64,000 nucleotides of DNA from Sinotaia quadrata (lineage: Eukaryota; Mollusca; Gastropoda; Architaenioglossa; Viviparidae), in assembly GCA_028829895.1 (NCBI GenBank), contig CM054177.1, forward strand, positions 80,503,663 through 80,567,662, written 5' to 3'. A model generated the notes under the pieces. That model was not told the origin of the DNA. It did no database searches and saw only the letters and a program-made list of their open reading frames with translations. Made by a program: the position numbers and the translations under genes. Below, piece after piece: positions 53,801-63,806 of this stretch (positions are counted from its first letter, which is position 1; the number at the start of each line of letters is the position of its first letter).

Positions 53801-54509
53801 ATACTTATAAACTCTTTATATGATAGTAGGTGTGCTGACTGATACAAGCTCTACATATGATAGTAGGTGTACTGACTGTAATACACACTCTCCATATGAT
53901 AGGTGTACTGACTGTAATAACGCTCTCCATATTGTAGTAGGTGTATCGGCTGTGATACAAGCTCTCAGGACTGAAGGGATTGACATAAACCTTCAACTGG
54001 AGATGACAGAATGATCGTACTCTCAGAATAAACTTGTTGAGTATTTATACTGCTTAATTGCATGTTTAATTTGTTTGGGGTTGTCTAGGATGTAGTGCAT
54101 GGGTGCACAAACATTTTAGTCCAGAAGGTCACATTTCCAATTGATAGTGTGTGGAGGGCCAGCACATGGATGGCTCAATAGGAAAAAACAACACAAATAA
54201 TGAAATAATGTGCTTTACATATGTAATAATGGTAACATCCGAAATTCCTCTGGGGGCCGCATAGAGCCCTGTTTTGGGCCGCAGTTTGTGCACCCCTGAT
54301 GTAGTGAGAGTAAAAAGTTTAATTTGGTTTGCAGAAGTTTAATACTGGAATTTACTCTTGCATAGGTTATCCTTCTATCTGCTACAATGCCAGCAGATGT
54401 CCTGGAAGTAACCCAGCGTTTCATGCGCAACCCTGTGCGCATTCTTGTCAAAAAGGAGGAACTTACCCTTGAGGGCATTCGTCAATTTTATGTGCAGGTG
54501 GAACGTGAG
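38823..54509 (+). CDS. eIF4A: Eukaryotic initiation factor 4A (DEAD-box RNA helicase), 5' seven coding exons, 3' end beyond window
   Basis: ATP-dependent RNA helicase of the cytoplasmic eIF4F cap-binding complex; it unwinds 5'UTR structure for ribosome scanning. Exons: 38823-38854, 41247-41304, 43324-43456, 45965-46104, 48307-48472, 52120-52229, 54366-54509; intron phases 2,0,1,0,1,0,0. All donors are GT and all visible acceptors AG. The joined frame is 783 nt, 261 codons, with no stop. Seen motifs: Q motif with F40 and GFEKPSAIQ (57-65), motif I AQSGTGKT (82-89), Ia PTRELA (114-119), GG (142-143), Ib TPGR (163-166), II DEAD (187-190), III SAT (218-220), then [14 protein letters not shown] opening the second RecA domain. 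The family is about 400-410 residues, so roughly 145 C-terminal residues (motifs IV-VI) are missing; I found no such exon before 64,000. Start chosen because [10 protein letters not shown] precedes the first donor and a short pyrimidine-rich leader precedes it. eIF4A rather than eIF4A3 is supported by the overall sequence and the acidic N-terminus. Confidence 0.96.
38855..41246 (+). other. eIF4A intron 1
   Basis: Donor GTAAGT, acceptor TTTAG. 2392 bp, AT-rich. I see no transposon, tandem array or RNA gene in it. Confidence 0.9.
41305..43323 (+). other. eIF4A intron 2
   Basis: Donor GTAGGT, acceptor TGCAG. 2019 bp. Contains a poly(C) tract at about 43132-43147 and otherwise plain AT-rich sequence; open frames at 41673-41879 and 42082-42312 have no recognisable domain. 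Confidence 0.9.
43457..45964 (+). other. eIF4A intron 3
   Basis: Donor GTGAGT, acceptor ACAG. 2508 bp. Holds a piggyBac-like element (43578-44498). The remainder contains AAAGGGTTAA at 45830-45839, which looks like the end of a second, different TTAA element, but I cannot place its other end. Confidence 0.9.
43578..44498 (+). mobile_element. piggyBac-like non-autonomous element, copy 1 (sense to eIF4A)
   Basis: Bounded by TTAA on both sides (43578-43581 and 44495-44498), with inverted ends: left CCCTTTAATCGGCGGAACG, right reading on the other strand CACTTTACCGGGCAGACG. Inside, an ATG at 43820 opens a 45-codon acidic frame beginning [16 protein letters not shown] and ending at a stop (43955-43957). 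Further broken frames follow, with acidic runs, a [10 protein letters not shown] segment and [11 protein letters not shown], resembling the N-terminal part of piggyBac transposases (the region before the catalytic DDD core). The catalytic core is absent, so the copy is an internally deleted, non-autonomous derivative. Confidence 0.8.
46105..48306 (+). other. eIF4A intron 4
   Basis: Donor GTACTG (a weaker donor than in the other introns), acceptor TTCAG. 2202 bp, half of it the piggyBac-like copy at 46931-48060. The rest is AT-rich without recognisable features. Confidence 0.9.
46931..48060 (-). mobile_element. piggyBac-like non-autonomous element, copy 2 (antisense)
   Basis: TTAA at 46931-46934 and 48057-48060, with CCCTTTATAGAGCAGACG at the left and CTAACAAAGGG at the right. 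The left end repeats the subterminal block shared by copies 3 and 4 (GAGATTTAGGGTTACG, then AAAACATCATATCTTAGGTA). The piece around 47525-47660 repeats sequence also present near the left end, so about 400 bp of extra sequence (47100-47505) seems to be an insertion or a local duplication. The N-terminal transposase-like start is on the minus strand near 47825. It is more decayed than the other copies. Confidence 0.72.
48665..49733 (-). mobile_element. piggyBac-like non-autonomous element, copy 3 (antisense)
   Basis: Left TTAA at 48665-48668 followed by CTCTTTACCGGGAGGGCG; right end CACCCGGTAAAGAG then TTCA (49730-49733), a one-base change from TTAA. The minus-strand start of the acidic N-terminal frame lies near 49490, matching the MDFFES start of copy 1. 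The interior aligns with copies 1 and 4. No DDE core. Confidence 0.75.
49755..50110. repeat. Dispersed repeat family A, copy 1
   Basis: Aligns patchily with 62395-62720: shared words CTTACAATTT, CTGCAACAGTATT, TTTGTAGAAATAA, AAGTATAA, TCCATTCTCTTTCGATGA versus CCATCCTCTCTCAATGA, and CTGCCTTTCA with ACACCA. It follows piggyBac-like copy 3 by about 20 bp. No coding content or terminal repeats seen. Confidence 0.55.
50886..51057. mobile_element. hAT MITE derived from the ends of the 55.7-kb element
   Basis: 172 bp, starts CAGGGGTCACCAAC, ends GTTGGTGACCCTTG, flanked by a perfect 8-bp duplication ATTTAAAG (50878-50885 and 51058-51065). Read on the minus strand, its first ~130 bp match the left end of the hAT element at 55716 (shared words GATACTGAGAGCTACTTC and TACCAGTTTGATACACTC) and its last bases match that element's right end. 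It is therefore an internal-deletion derivative moved by the same transposase. Confidence 0.9.
53820..53965. repeat. Minisatellite in eIF4A intron 6
   Basis: Four diverged units of about 38 bp, each with a GATAGTAGGTGTACTGACTG-like core followed by a CTCTCCATAT-like tail. Confidence 0.7.
54098..54298. mobile_element. hAT-type MITE (second family), complete copy
   Basis: 201 bp with inverted ends CATGGGTGCACAAAC and GTTTGTGCACCCCTG, flanked by a perfect 8-bp duplication ATGTAGTG (54090-54097 and 54299-54306). Contains GGGCC-rich subterminal blocks. No coding capacity. Confidence 0.9.
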
Positions 54510-55715
54510 GTATGTTTCCCTTCCTCTCTCCTTAGCTGGTTATTGAGCATTGAGTAGCAAAATTTAATGTAACACATTTCACCTTCATCCTGTACACACA
54601 CTTAGCATGACAGTTTGCTCCGAGTTAATCAAAAGAGGTATATTAAAAACGAGTAATATATGGTCCCACTGGCATTATTTACAAGAAACATCTCATTCAT
54701 GCGCTCAGTGTTGCATTTCTTTCTTTGTTCCTTTGCATATTCCCCCTTCCCTTCTTCATTGCATATAATTAAAATGTTAAGTATGTAACAAAAATATTTT
54801 CTTATGTCTTTCTTTGGGTATATTATTTAATAATTATACTTAAAACATCTCTTTAAAAAATATGGGTGTACTTTCGTGTCTTCATAAAAACTTGATGACT
54901 AAAATTCAATTACAGTATTTTTGTCTTGGGGTCATTTTTGTTTTGTTTTGAAAATAGATTTTATAATATAATCTATTGGCATACTTAGAAGTTTTTTGTG
55001 TGTGTCTGCTGAAAGTGTAATTTTCAGCATAACATAATTTCCTCACATTTATTCCAGTGCTTCTGAAAAAGACAATAACTGCTGATATTTTCTGACATTC
55101 AAATAGGTTCCTACCATTTGTACTTTGGTCCATGCATTGTTACTTATGTAAATATACCATTTATTTTTTTTAATTTCAGCAGTGTTATATTTAAAAAAAT
55201 AATTTATAAGCTATAAACCAAAAAAATAGCATACTGTAAGATTGAGTACATGATTTAGAGAAACAATTTAATAGCAGTGAGACATATTTTTGTGTATTGT
55301 TTCTAACTTCTGACCAAACGTTTGGAACCAACCCAATCATAAGTCAGGGTTTGTGTGTATGCGTGTACACTTAGCCCCTAAATTTTATCCAACTGTCACA
55401 AGTTCACTTTATACAGAAAACCTCTGAATTTGCAAACCTGTGATATCATTTAATTACAGAGATTGTTTGAAATTCTGAGTGTACACCACACACACACACA
55501 CACACAGAGTTTATTTTCAGTCTTTTAGGGAAAACATCTCTCTTAAAAGAATAAATTTGTATATTCCTGGATTGAAAATATTTGTCCACCAGTTAATGTG
55601 ACTGTTAATAACCTACCCCTATAAATATGGGCGACATGTATACCTACCTCTTAGAAGGCTGACCCTTATCCTCAGGATGGAAGCATACCTGAAAATTCCA
55701 GACAACTTACTAAAC

Positions 55716-58119
55716 CACGGGTCACCAACCTTTTTGATACTGAGAGCTACTTCATGAGTACTGAGTCATACGAAGGACTACCAGTTTGATACACTCTTCT
55801 GAAATAACAAATTTACTTAGTTTGCCTTTTACATTATTAATAATGTGAAGACTCTGATCATGTTAATGATTTCTCACAATAATTAACAAAGACAAGTGGG
55901 AAACAGATATCAATATTCAGCACTTTATTTCTATTTATCTCAGTAATTGTTAAATTTTCAGATCATCGCTTACATTACATTTCTTAGGAAAAATGTTCAA
56001 TTTTCACTAGCCACTGACAAATCTTTTAAACAAATCATGAGCTATGTTGCACCATATTTAAAAAAGTTATCAATTATGTACATTGTAATGTAGTGAAAAA
56101 AACTAAATATTTTTAAAATAATAACTGTTACATATCATGAACACACATTTTAAATTGAATAATTCTTCAATATTTTTATTAAACTTTGCCATGGCACTGA
56201 CATGTTGCCACTGACATCTGGTATCATTTTCTTTGTTAGTGGGAAATCTGGCATTGCATGCTATTTACCATTGTATTGTAATTTGGTGTGTAACTTGACA
56301 CTGCAACTGTAAGTAACTCTTTCAGATGTCCATCAGTGAGGCGTGTTCTGTGTTTATTCTTGATGAAGTTCATGTCAGAAAATGCTGATTCACATAGATA
56401 AGTAGAACCAAACAAGCTGGCAACCTTCATAGCTACTGTACACACACACCACTGTAGTTCTCTGTGTCAACAAGGCACCAAAGGTTTGGTGCAGCCTGGT
56501 AGGCTTTGAGGTGGAGGTCATTTTGCAATTTCAATCTCCACCTGTCTAGCATCCAAGTTGAACGTTGCACTTAGTTGCTCAGCAAAGCTGGTTGTGTCCA
56601 CATTCATGAAAGGATTGGAAATGAATGATGCACATGGCTCAAGCTGATCAAGGTCACAAAACCTATTCTCAAACTCTTGCCCAAGTCTGTTTATGAATTC
56701 ACAGTACTTGTCTGCAACTTTGTCAAATGTATCAGATGCAAAAGCATTGTCTTTTAGCACTAACTGCACAGAGGGAATGTGCAGCACCTTTTTTCTCTGT
56801 ATATCCACAGAGAAAATGTTAATTTTGGCTTTAAATGCATTTAAAGCACTTATCATATTAACAACAGTCTTGCCTTTACCTTGCAGCTCGCAGTTCACGT
56901 GGTTTAGTTTCTCAGTAATGTTCGTCAAAAATGCAAGGTCAAGTGTCCACTCTGTGCCCTCAAGCAGTGAGATGTCTTTGCCTTTGGACTGCATGAACTC
57001 TTTGATTTCACCCAAAAGTGACAGAAAAACGAAGTAAAACTCGTCCTCTGCAGAGCCATCTGAGTTCTGTGTGTAGTAGCAGGTCACCATATTCAGCTTC
57101 CTTCTCCTGCAACAGCACTTTGAAAATCCTGTGCTGTTTTGCTTTGGAATGGATATTGTTTATGATTTTCACAACGTGAGTCATCACATGCCCAAAGCTA
57201 TCACTTTGGTACACAAAGCCTGTTGGTGAATGATGCAGTGGTAATGCAGAAATTTTGGGAAGTCTGTGTCAACTTTACAGTGAGCGATGAAACTTGCATG
57301 TTGGCCAATCATAGCAGGAGCCCCATCTGTGGTCACCGCTACCAGCTTTTCCAATGGTACCTTTTTCTGCACGAAAAACTCCTTCACTGTGTTATAAATG
57401 TCAACTCCCATTGTACTTGTCTTTATGGGCAGTAGTATCAGGAGTTCTCTTGTGGAGAAATCTTCAAATGCCATCCGGATAAAAACCATCAGCTGTCCAT
57501 GGACTCGTCGCACTGGATGCTAAATCACCTGCACCTCGCCAGATCCCGTCCAGCTGATCGACCAAGTTACTGGACAAAGCTGACACTTGTCTAGCCATCG
57601 TAGATGCCCCCGGTTGCACGTTGGAGAGAGTGGCAATTACATCGGTTTTATATTTCTCATCTACAGTGTTAGCAATTATCATCATTGCTTCTTTGACCGT
57701 CTATAAATGCCGCCTTCTTCTTCTTCAGGAAATGTGTAGCCCCCTACATTAGCAAGTTAGCTTTCACAGTTGTAAAAAAGAACTTCGACTCCCATTCGTT
57801 GTGAAAGTGATAAGTTTTCTTTCTTTTTTCTGCTATGTTTTTGGGGTAAGAAACTGCGTTCAGCTCCAATCTTTGCTGCGCGCGCTAGCTTACTCTCCAC
57901 GAGCACTGTATTGTCACACGCACAATACTGACCTTCGAATTGGAGTACGTCAGAGTTCACCTAAACTTATCTTAACTTAATGTATAAGAAACATATTTTT
58001 AAGATATTGTCATTTTTTAAATATATATAAATGCAAGTGTGATTTTAAAAAAAAGAATAGCAACAGAATAAAATACAATTGTATATGCAGCCGACTGGTG
58101 CCCGTGTTGGCGACCCCTG
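55716..58119 (-). mobile_element. hAT-family DNA transposon, full-length but decayed
   Basis: 2404 bp with inverted ends (left CACGGGTCACCAACC; right GTGTTGGCGACCCCTG), flanked by 8-bp duplications TACTAAAC (55708-55715) and CACTAAAC (58120-58127), one mismatch. Eight-bp duplications and CAGGGGTC-type ends are diagnostic of hAT elements. The interior codes on the minus strand for a ZBED/GTF2IRD2-like hAT transposase, broken by stops and shifts. It lies in eIF4A intron 7, antisense to the gene. Confidence 0.88.
56236..57960 (-). pseudogene. hAT transposase (GTF2IRD2/ZBED-like), broken
   Basis: Successive minus-strand pieces, N to C: 57960-57757 (basic, KHSRKKKENLSLSQRM), 57685-57464, 57513-57184 containing KLVAVTTDGAPAMIG and HYHCIIHQQALC, 57214-57008 with EYGDLLLHTELRWLCRGR, 57090-56518 with EWTLDLAFLTNITEKLN and ELQGKGK, and 56445-56236 with the C-terminal dimerisation region FGSTYLCESAFSDMNFIKNK. 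These are the successive landmarks of the hAT transposase subfamily that also gave rise to GTF2IRD2 and ZBED-type genes. Frame changes near 57500, 57200, 57050 and 56480, and at least one in-frame stop, break it. The second catalytic Asp (TTDGAP) and the C-terminal Glu (CESAF) are still visible. Confidence 0.85.
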
Positions 58120-60170
58120 CACTAAACTAACCAATCAGAGCGCATCTCAGCCATGTGAACGAATGTACCAGAAACTCCCATGTTAATCACACAATACAGC
58201 ATGAAAAATCAATTTTTTCTTATTTGATTTTTTTTTCAGTTTTGAGATTTTTACACATTTGCATACAATGTATTTTGATGTTTTCTTCTGCAGAAATATG
58301 TTTTATTAAAAATGTTTTTTTTTTTTGTTTGCAAATAAAGTTGTTTTTCTGACCTACCTGTGTTTAGAAAACATTTTCTTTGCATAGTATCGCCGATAAT
58401 AGTCCACTTTGCTTCACAATACCTGTCATTTAAAAAAAAAATAATCATAGAGATGTTATATATAGAATTAAAAGGAATTGCTTCCCTTATTAAAAAAAAA
58501 ACGTTTGGCTGCACGTTTCTTAACATCATATAAGCTCGTGGTTTGACGAAACCTTGACCCACTATAAGTGCTTGTGTGGGGTATGTCACGTAGTACAAAA
58601 GTGAAAATCACTCTTTGATTGGTTAAAACAGCGGTTGCTGTTGGTTACATATCAAATCTGGGAATTTTTAAAATGGCCGCCAGTGAATTTTGTGTGGCCT
58701 CATGCTCAGTACAATCAGACAAAATTAGTTTCTGTATGCAATTAACAATGTTGCTCAGGAAACATACATTGTCTAAAGCTGTAAAAGATTGAGAAGCCAC
58801 CATAATTCAAATAAAAATGTGGAAGGCAACACAGAACATTCATAGTAATCCTAGCAGTAGCACGTTGACTGCTGCAGATGATGTACAACCAAATTTACTT
58901 GCTGCAACATCCCCACCCCTGTTTACCTAAAACAAAATAAGTTCTATAGCTGCAAACAGTGTACAAACTCTAGATTTTGACAACTAATACTGTAACAGTA
59001 TTTTATTAAACTAAAGAATTTTGCTAGTTTTGAACTGTTTTTTAAATTGTTAAAGTAAATGCACATAAAGTGCAAAATATAATTTATGACTTTATTTAGT
59101 TAGAATGATCATGCTGTCAGTTACAGAAATTAGAAACACTGCATTATAATAATAAATGTTTCATTTTACCTTTTTTCTTCTTCAACAAGTGTGCGGATGT
59201 ATTGCATGAAACATCATCTTTGAGATGTTATATTTCTAAATCTATACAAAAAGATTGTCTAAAATTTCATCCTATAAATGTCTCTACTCCAAAGAGCAAG
59301 TATATTTAATTTGGATGATGTACATGAAGTAGTGTTTATTTTACAAGACTCCAAAAGAGACGTTTTATTCAGTTTTTGACCACTTGCTGTTTGAAATTTT
59401 TTTGTTGTGTGATCATATCAAAACAGGGTTTCATGACATCTGTTTTTCTGCAATTTACGTCAAACTTTGAACTATCCCAACTTTTTTCTATTAAAGGTGG
59501 AGCTCCAAAATTTTGTATGCAATCTTACTTTGAGGTAAATAACATAACCCTGTAAATATCTGCTTATTTGGCACTCTTCAAACTTTGAGTTGTCTTACCT
59601 AGTTAATGCCTGTTTCTTATCAGAGGCATAGCAACAACATTGAAGAAATTATTTGATGCTGAAAATGGCCATTTTAACCAGAAAACAGTAGTAACCAAGT
59701 GTTATAAGAGAAAACTTAATAAAGCAAATTGTCATATCTCTAAAACTATACAATCCACATTCACATATCAAAATGATAGTAAATATATAAAGATAAGTTA
59801 TATTTAATCATTTATTTAATTTACTTTTTTAATTTTATTATAAAATTTATATTTACAAAGAAAATAAAAACAGTTAAATTGTCACATCTCTGAAACTATA
59901 CATAACAGTTATGATTCACCTATTAAAATGACCAGCAGTATGTTGTTATACATGTAACTAAACAAAAGATTCGTTCAGCATTTTATTTGTTTTCATATTT
60001 TATAATACAAAATGTAATATTTAAAATCTTAAAACCGTATTCAAACTGCATGATTGATATAAAAGTACTCTATATACATACATTGGTGACCTATTTTTTA
60101 CTGATAAATTGATGTAAGTATAACTTTAGAAATAATGAAGAGATGATTTGTTTGGAAATATATATGTTAT

Positions 60171-60306
60171 TGTTCTTCCCAAAAGCACCTAGAAGACTTT
60201 GTGTGTTTTCCTGGGCCGTCAGAGGAAGTATATAAATTGGGGGTTATTTGGGTGAGGCTGTTGCCATTTTTTTCTAGCTTCTGTCTCAATATAACCCTAA
60301 ACAGGT
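60171..60306 (+). ncRNA. H/ACA snoRNA-like gene, copy 1, in eIF4A intron 7
   Basis: 136 nt that fold as hairpin-hinge-hairpin-tail. Hairpin 1: basal stem CUUCC/GGAAG, upper stem CCUAG/CUGGG, pocket strands CAAAAGCA (left) and CCGUCAGA (right). Hinge with H box ATATAA (60230-60235, fits ANANNA). Hairpin 2: basal stem GGGUUAU/AUAACCC, upper stem GAGGCU/AGCUUC, pocket strands UUGGGU and UGUCUCAAU. ACA at 60301-60303, three nt before the inferred 3' end. It lies in the sense orientation within an intron, as expected for processing from the host pre-mRNA. H/ACA RNAs guide pseudouridylation of rRNA or snRNA by the dyskerin complex in the nucleolus or Cajal body. The target is not identified. Folding was done by eye. 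Confidence 0.78.
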
Positions 60307-61891
60307 CTTTGTTTTACTGAAAATTTAGAACTTTTGCATAAAGCATCAGTATTTATTAAAATTTGAACTTAATTGAACGGAAGTTATTTTATTACCAAGT
60401 TTGGGCTTCACTGACAGGAATAATTCATGTATCCATTTTTTTTGTGAGTGTAACACTTTCTCTAGTTTGTAAACATAAATAAATTCTAGTTTTGTTTTTT
60501 GACACTATTATCCAATCATTTTTGCAGTGCTAGAATTACCAACACATTCCAACTTTGAAATCAAATAACACTTTTAAATGTTCAATAATTTATAAGCCTT
60601 ATTCCTTTATATTAAATGGATATTTTATTTTTAAAAAGTTTAATTTAATATTTTGAAAAAGTTATTTGTAATGTTAAAATTGAAAAATATTTTTTGTGAA
60701 TGTATTGCATCTATATTTTGTAAGTTTATATGCTTATTATAATATTAATGCATATGATTTTGTATTTTATAAGTGTGATAATTATTTTAATAAATCAGTA
60801 ATTTCATCCTTATACACATTTGAATCTTGGTTGTGATTTAGGAAAATGGCTGATACTTTGAAAAACATCAATTTACAAATTTATTTTGTGGAATGTAGCC
60901 TTTGTCTGAACATGTTGCTTATTGGAAGATTAGTGATTTGATAATAAGGACAAGTGTAATTCTGTAATTCTTTGTTTTTGACTGTTTACCATATATTTAG
61001 AAATTCAATAAAACAATCTTTAATTCTTGAAAAACTCATTTTTTTTATTAAAAATACGTTTTCACAGGTGTGCAGGATTTTCCTATTGCAAATTCATTTA
61101 ATACATGTTTTGGATCACATAGTGCTTTAGATAAATATTTAGTATTATCATATATCAAAATTTTAAACCCTGCTGGTAAAAAATTTGAAAGCTCTGGCTG
61201 TCGTTATACAATCTTCAGAGATCGTAAATTAATTTTTTATATTTTCTCATAAATTAGAAAGAGAGCCATTACTGCCATTATTTTTACTTGCACACCTGGT
61301 TTAATTCTTACTTCATAATAGTGTTTATCTAATTATTTTTTTTTTATATAAATTCTCCAAACTTGTCTTTTTGTGTGTGTGTACTCTGATATCGTACTAT
61401 CTGCATGAATTGATCAACAGCCATTTTTTAAAAAGGTTTTTGAAAAAAATTACGTTTTAGCTGATTGTTGAAAAGAAGCCCTGTTCCAGAATTAGAATAT
61501 GATGTTCTAACAGTTACCTCCAAAGTTCTAAATGTTTCAAATGAGAATTCCTGATACCCAGGTCTTGGCTTTTGAATTTGCTGGCAGCAGGATTTCTCCA
61601 TTCATTAATCAGGGATGTTACATGTTTGGATAATATTCAACACCTGTTATTCATCCTAGTTCATTGATCTTTTATCCTCCTATGATTTAAATTAATTTTT
61701 GCTCTATTTAATTTTTCCTTGATTAATAATATTCAACACTAAACTTAATAATATGATAATTTATGTATACATATTGAGTGACAATTTGTACACTTATTAT
61801 TTATTTTATTTATTTCTAACTGATTAATAATTACAGTAAGTGTTACTTTAAAAATAACATTGTTAGATATTATTGTTTTGAGAAAATAATA

Positions 61892-62029
61892 TTGTTCTTC
61901 CCAAAAGCACCTAGAAGACTTTGTGTTTCTCTGGGCCGTCAGAGGAAGAATATAAATTTGGGGTTATTTGGGTGAGGCTGTTGCCTTTATTTTTAAATGG
62001 CTTCTGTCTCAATATGACCACGAACAAAT
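61892..62029 (+). ncRNA. H/ACA snoRNA-like gene, copy 2, in eIF4A intron 7
   Basis: 138 nt, the same architecture as the copy 1.7 kb upstream and the same strand. The H box ATATAA (61950-61955) and the ACA (62024-62026, three nt from the end) are kept, and all four pocket strands are identical to copy 1. Differences sit in loops, or in stems where pairing survives: the basal stem of hairpin 2 has AUGACC where copy 1 has AUAACC, so an A-U pair becomes G-U; the upper stem has GGCUUC for AGCUUC, so a U-A becomes U-G. Flanks outside about 61890-62030 do not align with copy 1, so this is not just a long segmental duplication. It could be a functional paralogue or a recent retained copy. Confidence 0.75.
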
Positions 62030-62394
62030 CTAAGCATTAGAAGAATGTTTATGTTATAATTAGTACTTAACCTGAAAGAAATTTATCCGACTTCAATCTT
62101 TATTTAGCAATATATATTTCTTCTCCACCTTAAGATTTTCAATATGCATACGATCAATAAATTTATTAAATGAATGATAAATATACATATGACAATTACA
62201 GTGAAGTAGATTGCCTGACATCAATATACCACAAACACACATTTGGATATTTTTACATTACACAGTCTATATATAAAAAAATAAAATTACAGTTCAACAA
62301 TAGAATTAATACAAATGGCTGGTTAGTCCTAAAATCCAAAGTCAAAAGGCCACTTGTTCACTGCAAAATGCAATCAAGGAGCAAACATAAGTTT

Positions 62395-62720
62395 CCCATT
62401 TATTACAATATAACTTACAATTTCCTGCAACAGTATTTATTAACCTGATAAACACACATAAAATAAATACAGCATATCAAACAAGGTCATGTGTGCAGCT
62501 TAGTTCAAATATTTGTAGAAATAAAAGTCAACTCACATAGTACACCTCTACATAAACACAAGTATAACATATCAATAGTACCAATGCATGAAATGTTTTT
62601 CAGCCCATCCTCTCTCAATGAGTCAGTTTTAACTCACCAAGCTAATGGCTGCCTTTCAGACTTTCTTCTTCCACACCAAATTCAAAAGTGATTAGAGAGC
62701 AGAATTTTTCTACAGCAAAA
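62395..62720. repeat. Dispersed repeat family A, copy 2
   Basis: Same strand as the copy at 49755-50110. It lies about 90 bp before piggyBac-like copy 4, so both copies neighbour a piggyBac-like element, but on opposite sides. Confidence 0.55.
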
Positions 62721-62812
62721 GAACTCATAAAACTAAAATCTAAAATGCATTATGAAAGTTTAATACTTTATTCCTTTCTACTCGCAAATACAAGATTTTT
62801 ATATTACATTAT

Positions 62813-63806
62813 TTAACTCTTTACCGGGCAGAAGTTTTCCCTGGCAAGATTTATCAGGATGTCAGTGAGATTTAGGGGTACGTTGGTAAAAACATCATAT
62901 CTTAGGTATTAGTGCATATATTTCAATGAAATAAAATGCAAAATGAAAGCAGTTTTATTAATATCCTTAATTGAAGGATACTTTCAGGTGTTAAATTTGA
63001 ATCCTTGCATGAAAATATATATTTACACAAAAAAAATATTGTCCAGATATTGTCCGCTACAAACACTATGTACACACACTTTGTTAATGCCAGGAACACT
63101 AATCTGTCATCAGACACCCAATACATTTCTTTTTTCGGCAGATTATGAGTTCCTATCAAAATCAAAAGCCTTAATTTCAGTGGCATTAGTTTCCTTCCAA
63201 CCTGGATCGCCATTTTGTTTTTCCACGATTTTCGGTCGTGCATACTCGTTCGTTTATTCTGATATCTTGTCAAACGTTTCTACTTTGAAAAACTAGTAGA
63301 AGAAAGTCAGCTGAGTATTATCATTAGTTCCAGTCACATTTGGCCCCATTTCTGTTATAAATTCCGATATGTTCAGTGCTAAAGTACTACTATTCCAACC
63401 ATGTGTGTCTCCAGATACCCCTTCCCCCTACTCCTCTTCGATATCCTCAGAATCCGACGCACTCTCCTCCAAAATTTGAAAGATACTACATGTGCATGCT
63501 ACTGACACTAATGTTACTAATCCTTTCATCCAATTCAAAATAAACTTCTCTTACCTCATTATCTGATAAATTGAATCCATTAAACTTCTCATTAACAATC
63601 GACGATACTAAGAAATCCATTTGAAACACCAAACGCAAAAAACAAAGAAAACTTTATGAAAAAATGAATGCTGCCACATGAAAACACTTCAAAATGGCGC
63701 GGAAATCATTGTACAAACGTCATGCTTCCTGTAGACACCAGATATGATGTAAATAATGGGAAGGAAAGAGCACTGAAAATGCATTGGTTGCTATGGGCGG
63801 CATTGG
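62813..63806 (-). mobile_element. piggyBac-like non-autonomous element, copy 4 (antisense)
   Basis: Left TTAA at 62813-62816 followed by CTCTTTACCGGGCAGAAG; right end CCGCCCGGTAAAGA stops without a clean TTAA (the next TTAA is at 63837-63840), so the right border is slightly damaged or the last bases have changed. The minus-strand frame at 62923-63273 is the best preserved transposase remnant of the family. Confidence 0.75.
62923..63273 (-). pseudogene. piggyBac-type transposase N-terminal fragment
   Basis: A 116-codon open frame inside piggyBac-like copy 4. The segment [20 protein letters not shown], followed by PKKEMYWVSDDRL, matches the general pattern of piggyBac transposases just before the catalytic domain (an IK-x-GLxILMGxxxLP-like stretch, then YWxxDxL). 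Beyond it the reading runs straight into the element's terminal region, so the deletion starts upstream of the first catalytic Asp. No ATG at a natural N-terminus. Not expected to be functional. Confidence 0.6.

Larger units (their letters stand above)
52230..54365 (+). other. eIF4A intron 6
   Basis: Donor GTAAGT, acceptor CATAG. 2136 bp. Holds a four-copy tandem repeat (53820-53965) and a hAT-type MITE (54098-54298) that ends only 67 bp before exon 7. Confidence 0.9.

Noticed and set aside
38823..54509. eIF4A as a pseudogene
   Set aside because: All seven exons keep frame, consensus splice sites and every expected helicase motif through SAT.
58251..58598. 115-codon minus-strand frame in intron 7
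   Set aside because: No domain, AT-rich composition and no splice context.
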